A program made the position numbers and the translations under genes. This document shows, piece after piece, positions 47,862 through 57,572 of a stretch of DNA of 64,000 nucleotides. Numbering within the stretch: position 1 is the stretch's first letter; each line of letters opens with the position of its first letter. This DNA comes from UBA10649 sp963842725. GTDB lineage: Bacteria > Actinomycetota > Actinomycetes > S36-B12. The stretch is taken from positions 1,116,001 to 1,180,000 of the forward strand of contig CAWJHN010000004.1 in the NCBI GenBank assembly GCA_963842725.1, read 5' to 3'. The notes under the pieces were generated by a model. The model made no database searches. It was not told the DNA's origin and saw nothing but the letters and a program-made list of their open reading frames with translations.

Positions 47862-48916
47862 GCGCCGTTCCCTGGCGCCCGGTGGCAGCCACCTCGATCG
47901 GGTCCTTCCCCGGCACCAGGGCGATCGAGACGGCGAGAGTCGTCGTGGGCGAGCTGCCGGAGTTCGTCCACGTCGCCGAACTGCCGGCTCGCGGGCCAGG
48001 CGCCGACATGATCGGGCGCACCGGCGGGATGCTCGCCTCCGTCTCGAGCGCGCTCGGCATGGAGACCACGCCGGATGGATGGCGTTTCGCGGGCGGCCTG
48101 GGCAGGCAGATGCGTCGGGCCGTGTCCTTCCTCGGAGAGGACCTCGACGCGCTCGAGCAGGCCGCGTCCGGGTACGCCGGGCCGGTTAAGTGCCAGCTCG
48201 TGGGTCCATGGACGATCGCAGCCGCGGTCGAGTTGCCCGGAGGTGAGCGCGTGCTGCGCGATCCCGCGGCGGTCTGGGACATCGCCCAGGCGCTCGGGGA
48301 GGCGATTCGCAACCACGTCGCCGACCTGCGGCACCGGATGCCGCTGGCATCCGCCATCGTCGTCCAGATCGACGAGCCCACGCTGCCCGCGGTCCTCGCG
48401 GGTCGGATCGGCACGGCGAGCGGCCTGTCGAGCTACCGGGCGGTCGACGTCGTGGACGCCGAGCGGGTCCTGGGGCACGTCATCGCGCAGGCCGCGGCGG
48501 TCGGCGCCACCGCCGGCGTGCACTGCTGCGCCGATGACGTTCCGGTCGACCTCATCCGCACGTCAGGGGCGCACTTCGTCAGCCTCGACCTGACCCGCCT
48601 CGAGTCCGACGACCACCTCGACGACTCCCTGGGCCAGGCGTGGGACTCGGGGATGGGGATCCTCGCCGGCACCGTGCCCGCCATCGGGGCGGGCGAGATC
48701 GGCGAGGCGCGTGCCAGCGCGCCCCTTCGCTCCGTCCTCCACCGCCTGGGCCTCGAGGACGACCAATGGCTGGCGCAGGTGGCCATCACGCCGGCCTGCG
48801 GACTCGCCGGGGCCAGCCCGCAGTGGGCCCGCACCGCGCTGTCGGCGTGCCGGGCAGCCGGCCGCATCGTGCGGGACGACGAGACCGCGGTGGGGGAGGC
48901 CGACGTTGAGCGCTGA
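47858..48916 (+). CDS. Core methionine synthase-like protein (MetE C-terminal domain only)
   Basis: 352 aa TIM-barrel of the UROD/MetE superfamily. It has the catalytic-domain zinc ligands His and Cys in GVHCCADDV and a late Cys in ITPACGLAG, plus SIGSFPGTRA near the N-terminus, but lacks the N-terminal half of full-length MetE (usual length about 750). Short MetE-like proteins of this kind are widespread in Actinobacteria beside mnmA and ligA. Methyl donor unknown. The TTG start of ligA overlaps its end by 11 bases. Confidence 0.78.
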   Translation: MSAVPWRPVAATSIGSFPGTRAIETARVVVGELPEFVHVAELPARGPGADMIGRTGGMLASVSSALGMETTPDGWRFAGGLGRQMRRAVSFLGEDLDALEQAASGYAGPVKCQLVGPWTIAAAVELPGGERVLRDPAAVWDIAQALGEAIRNHVADLRHRMPLASAIVVQIDEPTLPAVLAGRIGTASGLSSYRAVDVVDAERVLGHVIAQAAAVGATAGVHCCADDVPVDLIRTSGAHFVSLDLTRLESDDHLDDSLGQAWDSGMGILAGTVPAIGAGEIGEARASAPLRSVLHRLGLEDDQWLAQVAITPACGLAGASPQWARTALSACRAAGRIVRDDETAVGEADVER

Positions 48917-51095
48917 GGCGGATGACGCCCGGGTCCGCTGGACCGAGCTCGTCGACCGGATCAACCAGGCCCGAGCCGAGTACTACCAGAGGGATGCGCC
49001 GACCCTCTCGGATACCGAGTACGACGAGCTGTACCGGGAGCTGGCGGCCCTGGAGCAGGAGTGGCCGCACCTGGTGAGCGGCGAGTCGCCGACGCAGACC
49101 GTCGGCGGCCAGCGCGCCGAGATGTTCGAGCCGGTGGAGCACCTGCAGCGCCTCTACTCGCTCGACAATGCCTTCGACGACGACGAGCTGGGGGCCTGGC
49201 TCGACCGGGTCGAGAAGGGCCTCGGACGCATCCCGGACCTGCTGTGCGAGCTGAAGATCGACGGACTGGCCGTCGACGCGGTCTACGTCGACGGTCGCCT
49301 GAGGTCGCTCGCGACGCGCGGCGACGGCCGGGTGGGGGAGGACGTCACGTACAACGCCTCGTACGTGGCATCGGTGCCGCAGCGGCTGGCGTCGGCGTCG
49401 GGCCGGCCGGTGCCCCGGCTGCTCGAGGTGCGTGGCGAGGTATTCCTGCCGCTGGCTGACTTCGAGCGGATCAATGCCGAGCAGCTGGACCAGGGCCTCG
49501 CGGCCTTCGCCAACCCGCGCAACGCCGCGGCCGGCGGGCTGCGGCAGCGCATCGACCGTCGCGAGGCCGAGCTCGCAGCCGTGCGCGCCGAGGGCAAGGA
49601 GGGGGAGCGGGCACACGCGCGCGTCGAGCGGCTGGCGGCCGAGCTGGCCCGGGCGCTGGCCCGGCTGAGCGCCCTGCAGCTGACCGTCCATGGCATCGGC
49701 GCGGTGGACGGGGTGGCGATCACTCGGCAGAGCGAGGGCTACCAGGTGCTCGCCGACCTGGGCCTTCCGGTGAGCGCCCGCGCGACGGTCCACCCCACGG
49801 CAGAGGGCGTGCGTGAGTTCATCGCCTACTACGGGGAGCACCGGCATGACGTCGAGCACGAGATCGACGGCGTCGTCGTCAAGGTCGACGAACTGGGCCT
49901 GCAGGACCAGCTCGGCGAGACGTCGCGCGCTCCGCGCTGGGCGATCGCCTACAAGTACCCTCCCGAGGTCGTCCGCACGCGGTTGCTGGACATCCAGGTC
50001 AATGTCGGGCGGACGGGCCGCGTCACGCCGTTCGCGGTGATGGAGCCGGTGCGCGTGGCCGGCTCGACCGTGTCCATGGCGACTCTGCACAACGCGTTCG
50101 AGGTGGAGCGCAAGGGCGTCCTCATCGGCGACCTGGTGTTCCTGCGCAAGGCCGGTGACGTGATCCCCGAGGTGCTCGGGCCGGTGACCGAGGCGCGTGA
50201 CGGTACCGAGCGGGCCTTCGTGATGCCGACCCACTGTCCGGAGTGCGGCACGCTCCTCGCCCCGGCCCGGGAGGGCGACAAGGACATTCGCTGTCCCAAC
50301 TCACGGACCTGCCCGGCGCAGTTGCGCGAGCGGCTGTTCCACGTCGCGTCCCGAGGCGCCCTCGACATCGAGGGGCTCGGCTACAAGGCCGCCATCGCCC
50401 TCCTGGACTGCGGCCTGGTGGAGGACGAGGGCGACCTGTTCCTGCTCACCGAGGCCGACCTGCTGCGCTGCGCGTTCTTCACGCGAGACCCCGGCAGAGG
50501 CGAATCCGGCCCGCAGCTGTCCGAGAACGCGAGGGCGATGCTGGCCAACCTCGAGGTCGCGCGCAGGCAGCCCCTGTGGCGCGTCGTGGTGGCTCTGTCG
50601 ATCCGGCACGTCGGCCCTACCGCCGCGCAGGCGTTGGCCGGGCGTTTCGGCTCCATCGACGCGATCGTGGCGGCGACCGGGGACGAGCTCGCCGGCACCG
50701 ACGGCGTGGGCCAGGTCATCGCCGACGCGGTGATCGACTGGTTCGCGGTGGACTGGCATGTCCGCATCGTCGACAAGTGGCGGTCAGGGGGAGTGCGAAC
50801 GGCTGACGACGTGGTCGAGCGCGGACCGCAGACCCTGGCCGGGCTGACCGTCGTGATCACCGGATCCCTCGAGGGGTTCACTCGAGACAGCGCAGCGGCG
50901 GCCGTCACGGACCTGGGCGGCAAGGTCGCCTCGTCCGTGTCGAAGAAGACCGACCTGGTGGTGGCCGGCGAGAACGCCGGCTCGAAGTACGACAAGGCAG
51001 TCGCCCTGGGCGTGCCGATCACCGGGCTCGACGGATTCCACGCCCTGCTCGCGGACGGACTCCAGGCCGCCCTGTCCCACGGGGCGGCACGATGA
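48906..51095 (+). CDS. ligA: NAD-dependent DNA ligase
   Basis: 729 aa; TTG start with a GGGGGAGG site 6-7 bases upstream, and no ATG or GTG in frame nearby. Adenylation domain with Lys117 in ELKIDGLAVDA, OB fold (GRTGRVTPFAVMEPV), a four-Cys zinc finger (HCPECGTLL, RCPNSRTCPAQ), HhH region and BRCT (LAGLTVVITGSLEGFT). A charged helical insertion (about residues 214-252, with EAELAAVRAEGKEGERAHA) is missing from E. coli-type enzymes and makes it longer. Stop overlaps the next start (ATGA). Confidence 0.95.
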   Translation: MSAEADDARVRWTELVDRINQARAEYYQRDAPTLSDTEYDELYRELAALEQEWPHLVSGESPTQTVGGQRAEMFEPVEHLQRLYSLDNAFDDDELGAWLDRVEKGLGRIPDLLCELKIDGLAVDAVYVDGRLRSLATRGDGRVGEDVTYNASYVASVPQRLASASGRPVPRLLEVRGEVFLPLADFERINAEQLDQGLAAFANPRNAAAGGLRQRIDRREAELAAVRAEGKEGERAHARVERLAAELARALARLSALQLTVHGIGAVDGVAITRQSEGYQVLADLGLPVSARATVHPTAEGVREFIAYYGEHRHDVEHEIDGVVVKVDELGLQDQLGETSRAPRWAIAYKYPPEVVRTRLLDIQVNVGRTGRVTPFAVMEPVRVAGSTVSMATLHNAFEVERKGVLIGDLVFLRKAGDVIPEVLGPVTEARDGTERAFVMPTHCPECGTLLAPAREGDKDIRCPNSRTCPAQLRERLFHVASRGALDIEGLGYKAAIALLDCGLVEDEGDLFLLTEADLLRCAFFTRDPGRGESGPQLSENARAMLANLEVARRQPLWRVVVALSIRHVGPTAAQALAGRFGSIDAIVAATGDELAGTDGVGQVIADAVIDWFAVDWHVRIVDKWRSGGVRTADDVVERGPQTLAGLTVVITGSLEGFTRDSAAAAVTDLGGKVASSVSKKTDLVVAGENAGSKYDKAVALGVPITGLDGFHALLADGLQAALSHGAAR

Positions 51096-51664
51096 GCGCA
51101 TCCGTGCATGTCCTGCAGATCGGGTACGTCGGTCCCGAGGCGGACGACGGCATGCGCGTCGGCAGCTCGATCACATACCTGACCGAGGGCGACGTGCACG
51201 TGGTCGTGGACCCGGGCCTGGCCCCCACGCACGGGCACCTGGTCGATCCCCTGCTCGCCCTCGGCATCGAGCCGGCACAGGTGACGGACGTCGTCTTCAG
51301 CCACCAGCACATCGACCACACACTGAATGCGGCCCTGTTCCCCCGGGCTCGCTATCACGACTTCGCGGCCATCTACCGGGGCGACCTGTGGTCGGACTCC
51401 GAGGCGGAGGGTCGTGTGCTCTCCGACAGCATCACGCTGATCCGGACGCCCGGGCACACCGTCGAGGACATCTCCACCGTGGTGCGGACCGACGCCGGCG
51501 TGGTCGTCTGCACGCACGCCTGGTGGACCGCCGACGGACCGGACGAGGATCCGTACGCGCCCGATATGGACGTCCTGCGCCGATCGCGGGATCGCATCCG
51601 AGCGCTGGAGCCGGTGCTGGTGATCCCGGGCCACGGTCGCGCATTCACGCCCTCAATAGGATGA
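51092..51664 (+). CDS. MBL-fold metallo-hydrolase (MBLAC1-like)
   Basis: 190 aa beta-lactamase-fold hydrolase. The metal motif HQHIDH (SHQHIDHTLNAALFP), TPGHTVEDIS and the C-terminal IPGHGRAF are intact, with a WW pair (HAWWTADG) instead of the usual third-His strand. Substrate unknown. Last gene of the operon; the gatC -10 box lies over its stop codon. Confidence 0.87.
   Translation: MSASVHVLQIGYVGPEADDGMRVGSSITYLTEGDVHVVVDPGLAPTHGHLVDPLLALGIEPAQVTDVVFSHQHIDHTLNAALFPRARYHDFAAIYRGDLWSDSEAEGRVLSDSITLIRTPGHTVEDISTVVRTDAGVVVCTHAWWTADGPDEDPYAPDMDVLRRSRDRIRALEPVLVIPGHGRAFTPSIG
51657..51662 (+). promoter_or_regulatory. -10 box TAGGAT of gatC (leaderless)
   Basis: TAGGAT ends 6 bases before the gatC ATG at 51669 and overlaps the last codons of the MBL hydrolase gene, so gatCAB has its own promoter inside the upstream gene end. 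Confidence 0.6.
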
Positions 51665-51668
51665 CGCA

Positions 51669-51965
51669 ATGACCGCGATCACCCGGGCAGACGTCGAGCA
51701 TCTGGCTCGACTTGCGCGCCTCCAGCTGACCGAAGACGAACTCGACCACTACTCCGGCCAGCTCGACGTGATCCTGCAGTCGGTGGCCCGGGTCTCCGAG
51801 GTGGTGGCCGACGACATCCCGCCCACGTCGCACCCGATCCCGATGCAGAACGTGTATCGGGACGACGTCGCCCGGCCTGGCCTGGACCGCGCGACCGTCG
51901 CGGCCGGTGCTCCTGCGTGGGAGGACGACCGCTTCCGCGTCCCGCGCATCCTGGACGAGGAGTAG
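51669..51965 (+). CDS. gatC: Asp/Glu-tRNA amidotransferase subunit C
   Basis: 98 aa; typical GatC with ITRADVEHLARLARLQLTED near the start and VYRDDVARPGL before the C-terminus. It stabilises GatA-GatB. The gatA GTG lies 3 bases downstream. Confidence 0.95.
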   Translation: MTAITRADVEHLARLARLQLTEDELDHYSGQLDVILQSVARVSEVVADDIPPTSHPIPMQNVYRDDVARPGLDRATVAAGAPAWEDDRFRVPRILDEE

Positions 51966-51968
51966 GCC

Positions 51969-53477
51969 GTGACCGACATCATGGGAGGCGACCTGGTCCG
52001 CCAGTCGGCCTCGGTCCTGGCGGCGTCGATGGCCGCTGGCGAGGTCTCGTCGGAGGAGATCACGCGGGCGCACCTGGACCGGATCGGCGAGGTCGACGAC
52101 CGCGTGCACGCGTTCCTGCACGTCACGTCCGAGTCTGCGCTCGACGATGCGCGCTCCATCGACCGCAGGCGCGCCGCCGGGGAGCCGCTCGGGCCGCTCG
52201 CCGGCGTGCCGCTCGCCCTCAAGGACGTCCTGACGATGAAGGGGGTGCCGACGACCTGCGGGTCGCGCATCCTCGAGGGCTGGCGCCCGCCGTACGACTC
52301 CACCGTGGTCCAGCGGCTGCGTGCCGCCGACATCGTCATCCTCGGCAAGACCAACATGGACGAGTTCGCCATGGGCTCGTCGACCGAGCACAGCGCCTAC
52401 GGTCCGACGCACAATCCCTGGGACCTCGAGCGGATCCCGGGCGGTTCGGGGGGCGGTTCCGCCGCGGCGCTCGCGGCGTTCGAGGCTCCCCTGGCCATCG
52501 GCACCGACACCGGCGGCTCGATCCGCCAGCCCGCCGCAGTGACCGGCACCGTCGGAGTCAAGCCGACCTACGGCGGGGTGTCGCGCTACGGCCTCGTCGC
52601 CCTCGCCTCGTCCCTCGATCAGGCCGGGCCGTGCGCGCGCAACGTCCTCGACACCGCCCTCCTGCACGCCGCGATCGCCGGTCACGACCCGCGCGACTCG
52701 ACGTCGATCGACGCACCCGTCCCTGACGTCGTGGCGGCGGCCCTCCGGGGCGATGTTCGCGGCCTTCGGATCGGCCTGGTCAAGGAGCTCAGCGGCGACG
52801 GCTACCAGGCCGGCGTGTCGCAGCGCTTCGCCGAGGCCGTCGCCGTGCTCGAGGACCTGGGCGCCGAGGTCGTCGAGGTCTCCTGTCCGCACTTCGACTA
52901 CGCCCTGGGCGCCTACTACCTGATCCTGCCCTCGGAGGCGTCGAGCAACCTGGCCAGATTCGACGGGATGCGGTACGGGCTCCGGGTGGGCGACGACGGG
53001 TCGAACGGCGTCGAGGAGGTCATGGCCCTGACGCGCGAGGCGGGCTTCGGCGCGGAGGTCAAGCGGCGCATCATGATCGGCACCTACGCGCTGTCGAGCG
53101 GCTACTACGACGCCTACTACGGCCAGGCGCAGAAGGTGCGCACGCTGATCACCCGCGACTTCGACGCCGCCTTCGGCGAGGTCGACGTCCTCATCTCGCC
53201 GACCGCGCCGACGACCGCCTTCAGGATCGGCGACAAGGTCGACGACCCGATCGCCATGTACCTCAACGACATCGCGACGATCCCGGTCAACCTGGCCGGC
53301 AACGCAGCGATGTCCCTGCCCATCGGGCTCGCGCCCGAGGACGGCCTGCCGGTGGGGCTCCAGATCATGGCGCCACCGATGGCCGACGACCGCCTGTACC
53401 TCGTGGGATCCGCGCTGGAGGCAGCGCTGGCCGACCGCTGGGGCCACCTGCTGATCGAGGAGGTGCCGTCGCTGTGA
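51969..53477 (+). CDS. gatA: Asp/Glu-tRNA amidotransferase subunit A
   Basis: 502 aa amidase that releases ammonia from glutamine. Amidase signature with catalytic Lys in PLALKDVLTMKGV, cis-Ser/Ser-rich loop GGSGGGSAAAL and TDTGGSIRQPAAVTG (nucleophile Ser). GTG start. Stop overlaps gatB (GTGA). Confidence 0.96.
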   Translation: MTDIMGGDLVRQSASVLAASMAAGEVSSEEITRAHLDRIGEVDDRVHAFLHVTSESALDDARSIDRRRAAGEPLGPLAGVPLALKDVLTMKGVPTTCGSRILEGWRPPYDSTVVQRLRAADIVILGKTNMDEFAMGSSTEHSAYGPTHNPWDLERIPGGSGGGSAAALAAFEAPLAIGTDTGGSIRQPAAVTGTVGVKPTYGGVSRYGLVALASSLDQAGPCARNVLDTALLHAAIAGHDPRDSTSIDAPVPDVVAAALRGDVRGLRIGLVKELSGDGYQAGVSQRFAEAVAVLEDLGAEVVEVSCPHFDYALGAYYLILPSEASSNLARFDGMRYGLRVGDDGSNGVEEVMALTREAGFGAEVKRRIMIGTYALSSGYYDAYYGQAQKVRTLITRDFDAAFGEVDVLISPTAPTTAFRIGDKVDDPIAMYLNDIATIPVNLAGNAAMSLPIGLAPEDGLPVGLQIMAPPMADDRLYLVGSALEAALADRWGHLLIEEVPSL

Positions 53478-54991
53478 CGACCGCGCACGAGACCATCGAC
53501 TTCGCCGACGCGCTTGCCATCTTCGAGCCGGTTCTCGGTCTCGAGACCCACGTGGAGCTCGGCACGAACTCGAAGATGTTCTGCTCCTGCTCCACGTCCT
53601 TCGGTTCCGACGCGAACACCCAGGTCTGCCCGGTGTGCCTTGGCCTGCCCGGGTCGATGCCCGTCGTCAACCGGATGGCCGTCGAGTCCACGATCCGGAT
53701 GGGGCTGGCGCTCAACTGCAGCATCGCCCCCTGGTGCCGGTTCGCCCGCAAGAACTACTTCTACCCCGACATGCCCAAGGACTACCAGGTCAGCCAGTAC
53801 GACGAGCCCCTGTGCACGGACGGCTACCTCGACGTGACGGTCGAGACAGACGACGGCCCCAGGGTCTTCCGCGTGGAGATCGAGCGGGTCCACATGGAGG
53901 AGGACACCGGGAAGCTCACGCACTCCGGCGGCTCCACCGGCCGGATCCACGGCGCCGACTACTCCCTCGTCGACTACAACCGAGCCGGGATCCCGCTGAT
54001 CGAGATCGTGACCAAGACCATCACCGGCACGGGGGCGCTCGCGCCGCAGGTCGCCAAGGCCTACGTCACCGAGCTCCGCAACCTGATGCGCGCCCTCGAG
54101 GTGTCGGACGTGCGCATGGAGGAGGGCTCGCTTCGCTGCGATGTCAACGTCTCGCTCAACCGGCCCGGCGATCCGTGGGGCACGCGAAGCGAGACGAAGA
54201 ACGTCAACTCGCTTCGATCCGTCGAGCGCGCGGTGCACTCGGAGATCGAACGTCAGGCAGCGGTCCTGGAGTCGGGCGGACGCGTGATCCAGGAGACGCG
54301 GCACTTCCACGAGGACACCGGCCGGTCCACGTCCGGCCGCTCCAAGGAGCAGGCCGAGGACTACCGGTACTTCCCCGAGCCGGACCTTGTCCCCGTCGCC
54401 CCGTCGCTGGAGTGGATCGAGGAGCTTCGGGCCACGCTGCCCGAGCTGCCCGCCCTCCGGCGTGCCCGGCTCCAGGAGGCATGGGGCATCGGGGAGCACG
54501 AGCTCCAGACCATTGTCAACGCCGGTGCCCTCGAACTGGTCGAGGCAGCCATCGCCGACGGCGTGGACCCGGCCGCGGCCCGCAAGTGGTGGACCGGCGA
54601 GCTGCTCCGCATCGCCAACGACCGGGAGGTCGAGCTCGCGGACCTGCCGGTCACCCCGGCGCAGATCCGCCGGGTCGAGATCCTGGTCGCCGACGGCAGC
54701 CTGAACGACAAGCTCGCCCGGCAGGTCTTCGACGGCATCATCGCCGGCGAGGGAGACGTCGACGAGGTCGTGGCGGCTCGCGGCCTTGCCATCGTCAGCG
54801 ACGACACGTTGCTCCTGACCGCCATCGACGAGGCGCTGGCCGCGCAGCCCGACGTCGCCGAGAAGATCAGGGGCGGCAAGGTGCAGGCGGCCGGGGCGAT
54901 CGTGGGTGCGGTCATGAAGGCCACGCGGGGCCAGGCCGACGCAGCCAAGGTGCGGTCGCTCCTGCTCGAGCGACTCGGCGTCGCGGAGTAG
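53474..54991 (+). CDS. gatB: Asp/Glu-tRNA amidotransferase subunit B
   Basis: 505 aa kinase/amidase-acceptor subunit that phosphorylates mischarged Glu-tRNA(Gln) or Asp-tRNA(Asn). N-terminal FEPVLGLETHVELGTNSKMF, CPVCLGLPGSMPVVN (zinc Cys), ARKNYFYPDMPKDYQVSQYD; C-terminal YqeY-like tail (LRSLLLERLGVAE-type end). GTG start coupled to gatA. Confidence 0.96.
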   Translation: MTTAHETIDFADALAIFEPVLGLETHVELGTNSKMFCSCSTSFGSDANTQVCPVCLGLPGSMPVVNRMAVESTIRMGLALNCSIAPWCRFARKNYFYPDMPKDYQVSQYDEPLCTDGYLDVTVETDDGPRVFRVEIERVHMEEDTGKLTHSGGSTGRIHGADYSLVDYNRAGIPLIEIVTKTITGTGALAPQVAKAYVTELRNLMRALEVSDVRMEEGSLRCDVNVSLNRPGDPWGTRSETKNVNSLRSVERAVHSEIERQAAVLESGGRVIQETRHFHEDTGRSTSGRSKEQAEDYRYFPEPDLVPVAPSLEWIEELRATLPELPALRRARLQEAWGIGEHELQTIVNAGALELVEAAIADGVDPAAARKWWTGELLRIANDREVELADLPVTPAQIRRVEILVADGSLNDKLARQVFDGIIAGEGDVDEVVAARGLAIVSDDTLLLTAIDEALAAQPDVAEKIRGGKVQAAGAIVGAVMKATRGQADAAKVRSLLLERLGVAE

Positions 54992-54994
54992 CCG

Positions 54995-55876
54995 TTGGCC
55001 GTCGCCCTGGTCCCTGCCGACGTCCGGCCGGACGACGCGGTTCCCGGCCTCGACCTGGACGGGACCCTGGAGACCGTGCAGTTCTACGTCCCGCCGTACC
55101 TGGGACCGCCGTCGACCCTCGAGGCCATGGCGGGGATGCCGCGGCTCGAGGTGGTCCAGCTCCTGACGGCGGGCTACGAGTCGGCGCTGGCCGTCCTCCC
55201 GCCGGGCGTGACCCTGTGCAACGCCGCAGGAGTGCACGACGCCAGCACCTCCGAGCTCGCGATCGCGCTGATCCTCGGCTCCCTTCGTGGCATCGACGAC
55301 TTCGCCCGGGCGATGCCGACGGGCACGTGGCTGCACGGTCGGCGCTCGTCGCTCGCCGACCGGCGAGTGCTCGTCGTGGGCGCCGGGGGCATCGGCCGCG
55401 CGGTCGCGGCGCGGCTTCGCCCCTTCGAGGCCGATGTGGTCCTCGTCGGCCGGACGGCCCGGCCGGGCGTCGTCGCCGCCTCCGAGCTGCCGGACCGGCT
55501 GCCGACGGCCGATGTCGTCGTCCTGGCGGTGCCGCTCGACGACTCGACGCGAAGCATGGTCGACGACGCCTTCCTGGCCCTGATGCCGGCTGGGGCCCTG
55601 CTGGTCAACGTGGCGCGCGGTGGCGTCGTCGACACCGAAGCCCTGCTCAGGCACGTCTCATCGGGTCGCATCCGCGCGGCGCTCGACGTCACGGACCCCG
55701 AGCCGCTGCCGCCGGGCCATCCGCTGTGGACGACGCCCGGCGTCCTGATCAGCCCGCACGTGGGCGGCGACTCGTCGGCGTTCCTCCCGCGGGCCCGCCG
55801 CCTGGTGGCCGGGCAGCTGGCTCGCTGGAGGTCAGGGGAGCCGCTCCTGCACGTCGTCAATAGGCTTCCGTCATGA
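54995..55876 (+). CDS. D-isomer 2-hydroxyacid dehydrogenase family protein
   Basis: 293 aa, TTG start 3 bases after gatB. NAD loop VVGAGGIGRAVAARL, catalytic Arg in LLVNVARGGVVD, Glu in DVTDPEPLPPGHPL, and His in LISPHVGGDS. It is short for the family, with a trimmed N-terminal substrate domain. Substrate unknown; the family includes glyoxylate/hydroxypyruvate and phosphoglycerate dehydrogenases. Its end overlaps ilvD by 4 bases (ATGA). Confidence 0.87.
   Translation: MAVALVPADVRPDDAVPGLDLDGTLETVQFYVPPYLGPPSTLEAMAGMPRLEVVQLLTAGYESALAVLPPGVTLCNAAGVHDASTSELAIALILGSLRGIDDFARAMPTGTWLHGRRSSLADRRVLVVGAGGIGRAVAARLRPFEADVVLVGRTARPGVVAASELPDRLPTADVVVLAVPLDDSTRSMVDDAFLALMPAGALLVNVARGGVVDTEALLRHVSSGRIRAALDVTDPEPLPPGHPLWTTPGVLISPHVGGDSSAFLPRARRLVAGQLARWRSGEPLLHVVNRLPS
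55861..55866 (+). promoter_or_regulatory. -10 box TAGGCT of ilvD (leaderless)
   Basis: TAGGCT ends 6 bases before the ilvD ATG at 55873, inside the last codons of the upstream dehydrogenase. ilvD may therefore be transcribed both from here and by read-through. Confidence 0.6.
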
Positions 55877-57561
55877 CCGACATGAAGCCGCGCAGCAAGG
55901 ACGTCACCGAGGGACTGGAGCGGGCCGCAGCCCGCGGAATGCTGCGAGCCGTCGGCATGAGCGACGAGGACTTCCCCAAGCCGCAGATCGGCGTCGCCTC
56001 GAGCTGGAACGAGATCACCCCGTGCAACCTCTCGCTCGAGCGCCTGGCGCGCTCGGCCAAGGAGGGCGTGCATGCGGCGGGCGGCTACCCGCTGCAGTTC
56101 GGCACCATCTCGGTCTCGGACGGCATCTCGATGGGCCACGAGGGGATGCACTTCTCCCTGGTGTCGCGCGAGATCATCGCCGACTCGGTCGAGGCCGTCA
56201 TGCAGGGCGAGCGGCTCGACGGCATGGTGACGTTCGCAGGCTGCGACAAGTCGCTGCCCGGCATGCTTATGGCGGCGGCGCGGCTCGACGTCGCCTCGGT
56301 GTTCGTCTACGCGGGCTCGATCCTTCCGGGCCACGTCAAGCTGTCTGATGGTTCGGAGCGCGACGTCACGATCATCGATGCCTTCGAGGCGGTCGGTGCG
56401 TGCGCGCGCGGGCTCATGTCCCGCGCGGACGTCGACACGATCGAGCGCGCCATCTGCCCCGGCGAGGGTGCGTGCGGCGGCATGTACACCGCGAACACGA
56501 TGGCCAGCGCGGCCGAGGCGATGGGCATGTCGCTGCCCGGGTCCGCCGCGCCGCCCGCCGTCGACCGGAGGCGGGACGGCTTCGCGCGCCGCTCGGGCGA
56601 GGCCGTCGTCGAGCTCATCCGCCAGGGAATCACGACGCGGGACATCATCACCAAGCAGTCGCTCGAGAACGCGATCGCCGTCGTCATGGCCTTCGGCGGG
56701 TCGACCAATGCCGTGCTGCACCTGCTCGCCATCGCGCACGAGGCCGACGTGGAGCTCGAGATGGAGGACTTCCACCGCATCGGCTCCAAGGTCCCGCTGC
56801 TGGCAGACGTCAAGCCGTTCGGCCGCTACGTGATGAGCGACGTGGACCGGGTCGGGGGAGTGCCCGTGATCATGCGGGCGCTGCTCGATGCGGGACTCAT
56901 GCACGGCGACTGCCTGACCGTCACCGGTCGCACCATGGCCGAGAACCTCGCCGCCATCGATCCGCCGGATCCGGACGGCGACATCCTCTACGCATCGAAG
57001 AACGCGATCGCCACCTCCGGCGGCATCACGATCCTGTCGGGTTCGCTCGCCCCCGAGGGCGCAGTGGTCAAGAACGCGGGCGTCTCGGTCGACGTCTTCG
57101 AAGGCTCGGCTCGGGTGTTCGAGCGCGAGCAGTCGGCGATGGCGGCACTCGAGGACGGCACCATCCAGAAGGGTGATGTCGTGGTCATCCGCTACGAGGG
57201 GCCCAAGGGCGGGCCCGGCATGCGCGAGATGCTGATGATCACCGGGGCCATCAAGGGTGCCGGACTCGGCAAGGACGTCATGCTCATCACCGACGGCCGG
57301 TTCTCGGGCGGCACCACGGGCCTGTGCGTGGGACACGTGGCACCGGAGGCGTCCGACGGTGGGCCGATCGGTCTGGTCCGCGAGGGCGATCGCGTGCGCA
57401 TCGACATCCCGAACCGCACGCTTGACCTGCTCGTCGACGAGGCCGAGCTCGCGGTCCGACGGGCCGCCTTCGCACCGCTGCCGCCTCGGTACACCCGCGG
57501 GGTGCTGCACAAGTACGCCCGGCTCGTGGGCTCGGCGTCCAAGGGCGCGGTGTGCGACTAG
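55873..57561 (+). CDS. ilvD: Dihydroxy-acid dehydratase
   Basis: 562 aa Fe-S enzyme of isoleucine/valine synthesis. Cluster cysteines in EITPCNLS, FAGCDKSLPGM and GEGACGGMYTANTMA; the late segment ITDGRFSGGTTGLCVGH is characteristic. Start supported by the TAGGCT box. A long hairpin follows 12 bases after the stop, separating it from the ilvBNC genes. Confidence 0.96.
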   Translation: MTDMKPRSKDVTEGLERAAARGMLRAVGMSDEDFPKPQIGVASSWNEITPCNLSLERLARSAKEGVHAAGGYPLQFGTISVSDGISMGHEGMHFSLVSREIIADSVEAVMQGERLDGMVTFAGCDKSLPGMLMAAARLDVASVFVYAGSILPGHVKLSDGSERDVTIIDAFEAVGACARGLMSRADVDTIERAICPGEGACGGMYTANTMASAAEAMGMSLPGSAAPPAVDRRRDGFARRSGEAVVELIRQGITTRDIITKQSLENAIAVVMAFGGSTNAVLHLLAIAHEADVELEMEDFHRIGSKVPLLADVKPFGRYVMSDVDRVGGVPVIMRALLDAGLMHGDCLTVTGRTMAENLAAIDPPDPDGDILYASKNAIATSGGITILSGSLAPEGAVVKNAGVSVDVFEGSARVFEREQSAMAALEDGTIQKGDVVVIRYEGPKGGPGMREMLMITGAIKGAGLGKDVMLITDGRFSGGTTGLCVGHVAPEASDGGPIGLVREGDRVRIDIPNRTLDLLVDEAELAVRRAAFAPLPPRYTRGVLHKYARLVGSASKGAVCD

Positions 57562-57572
57562 GCGAGCAACCC

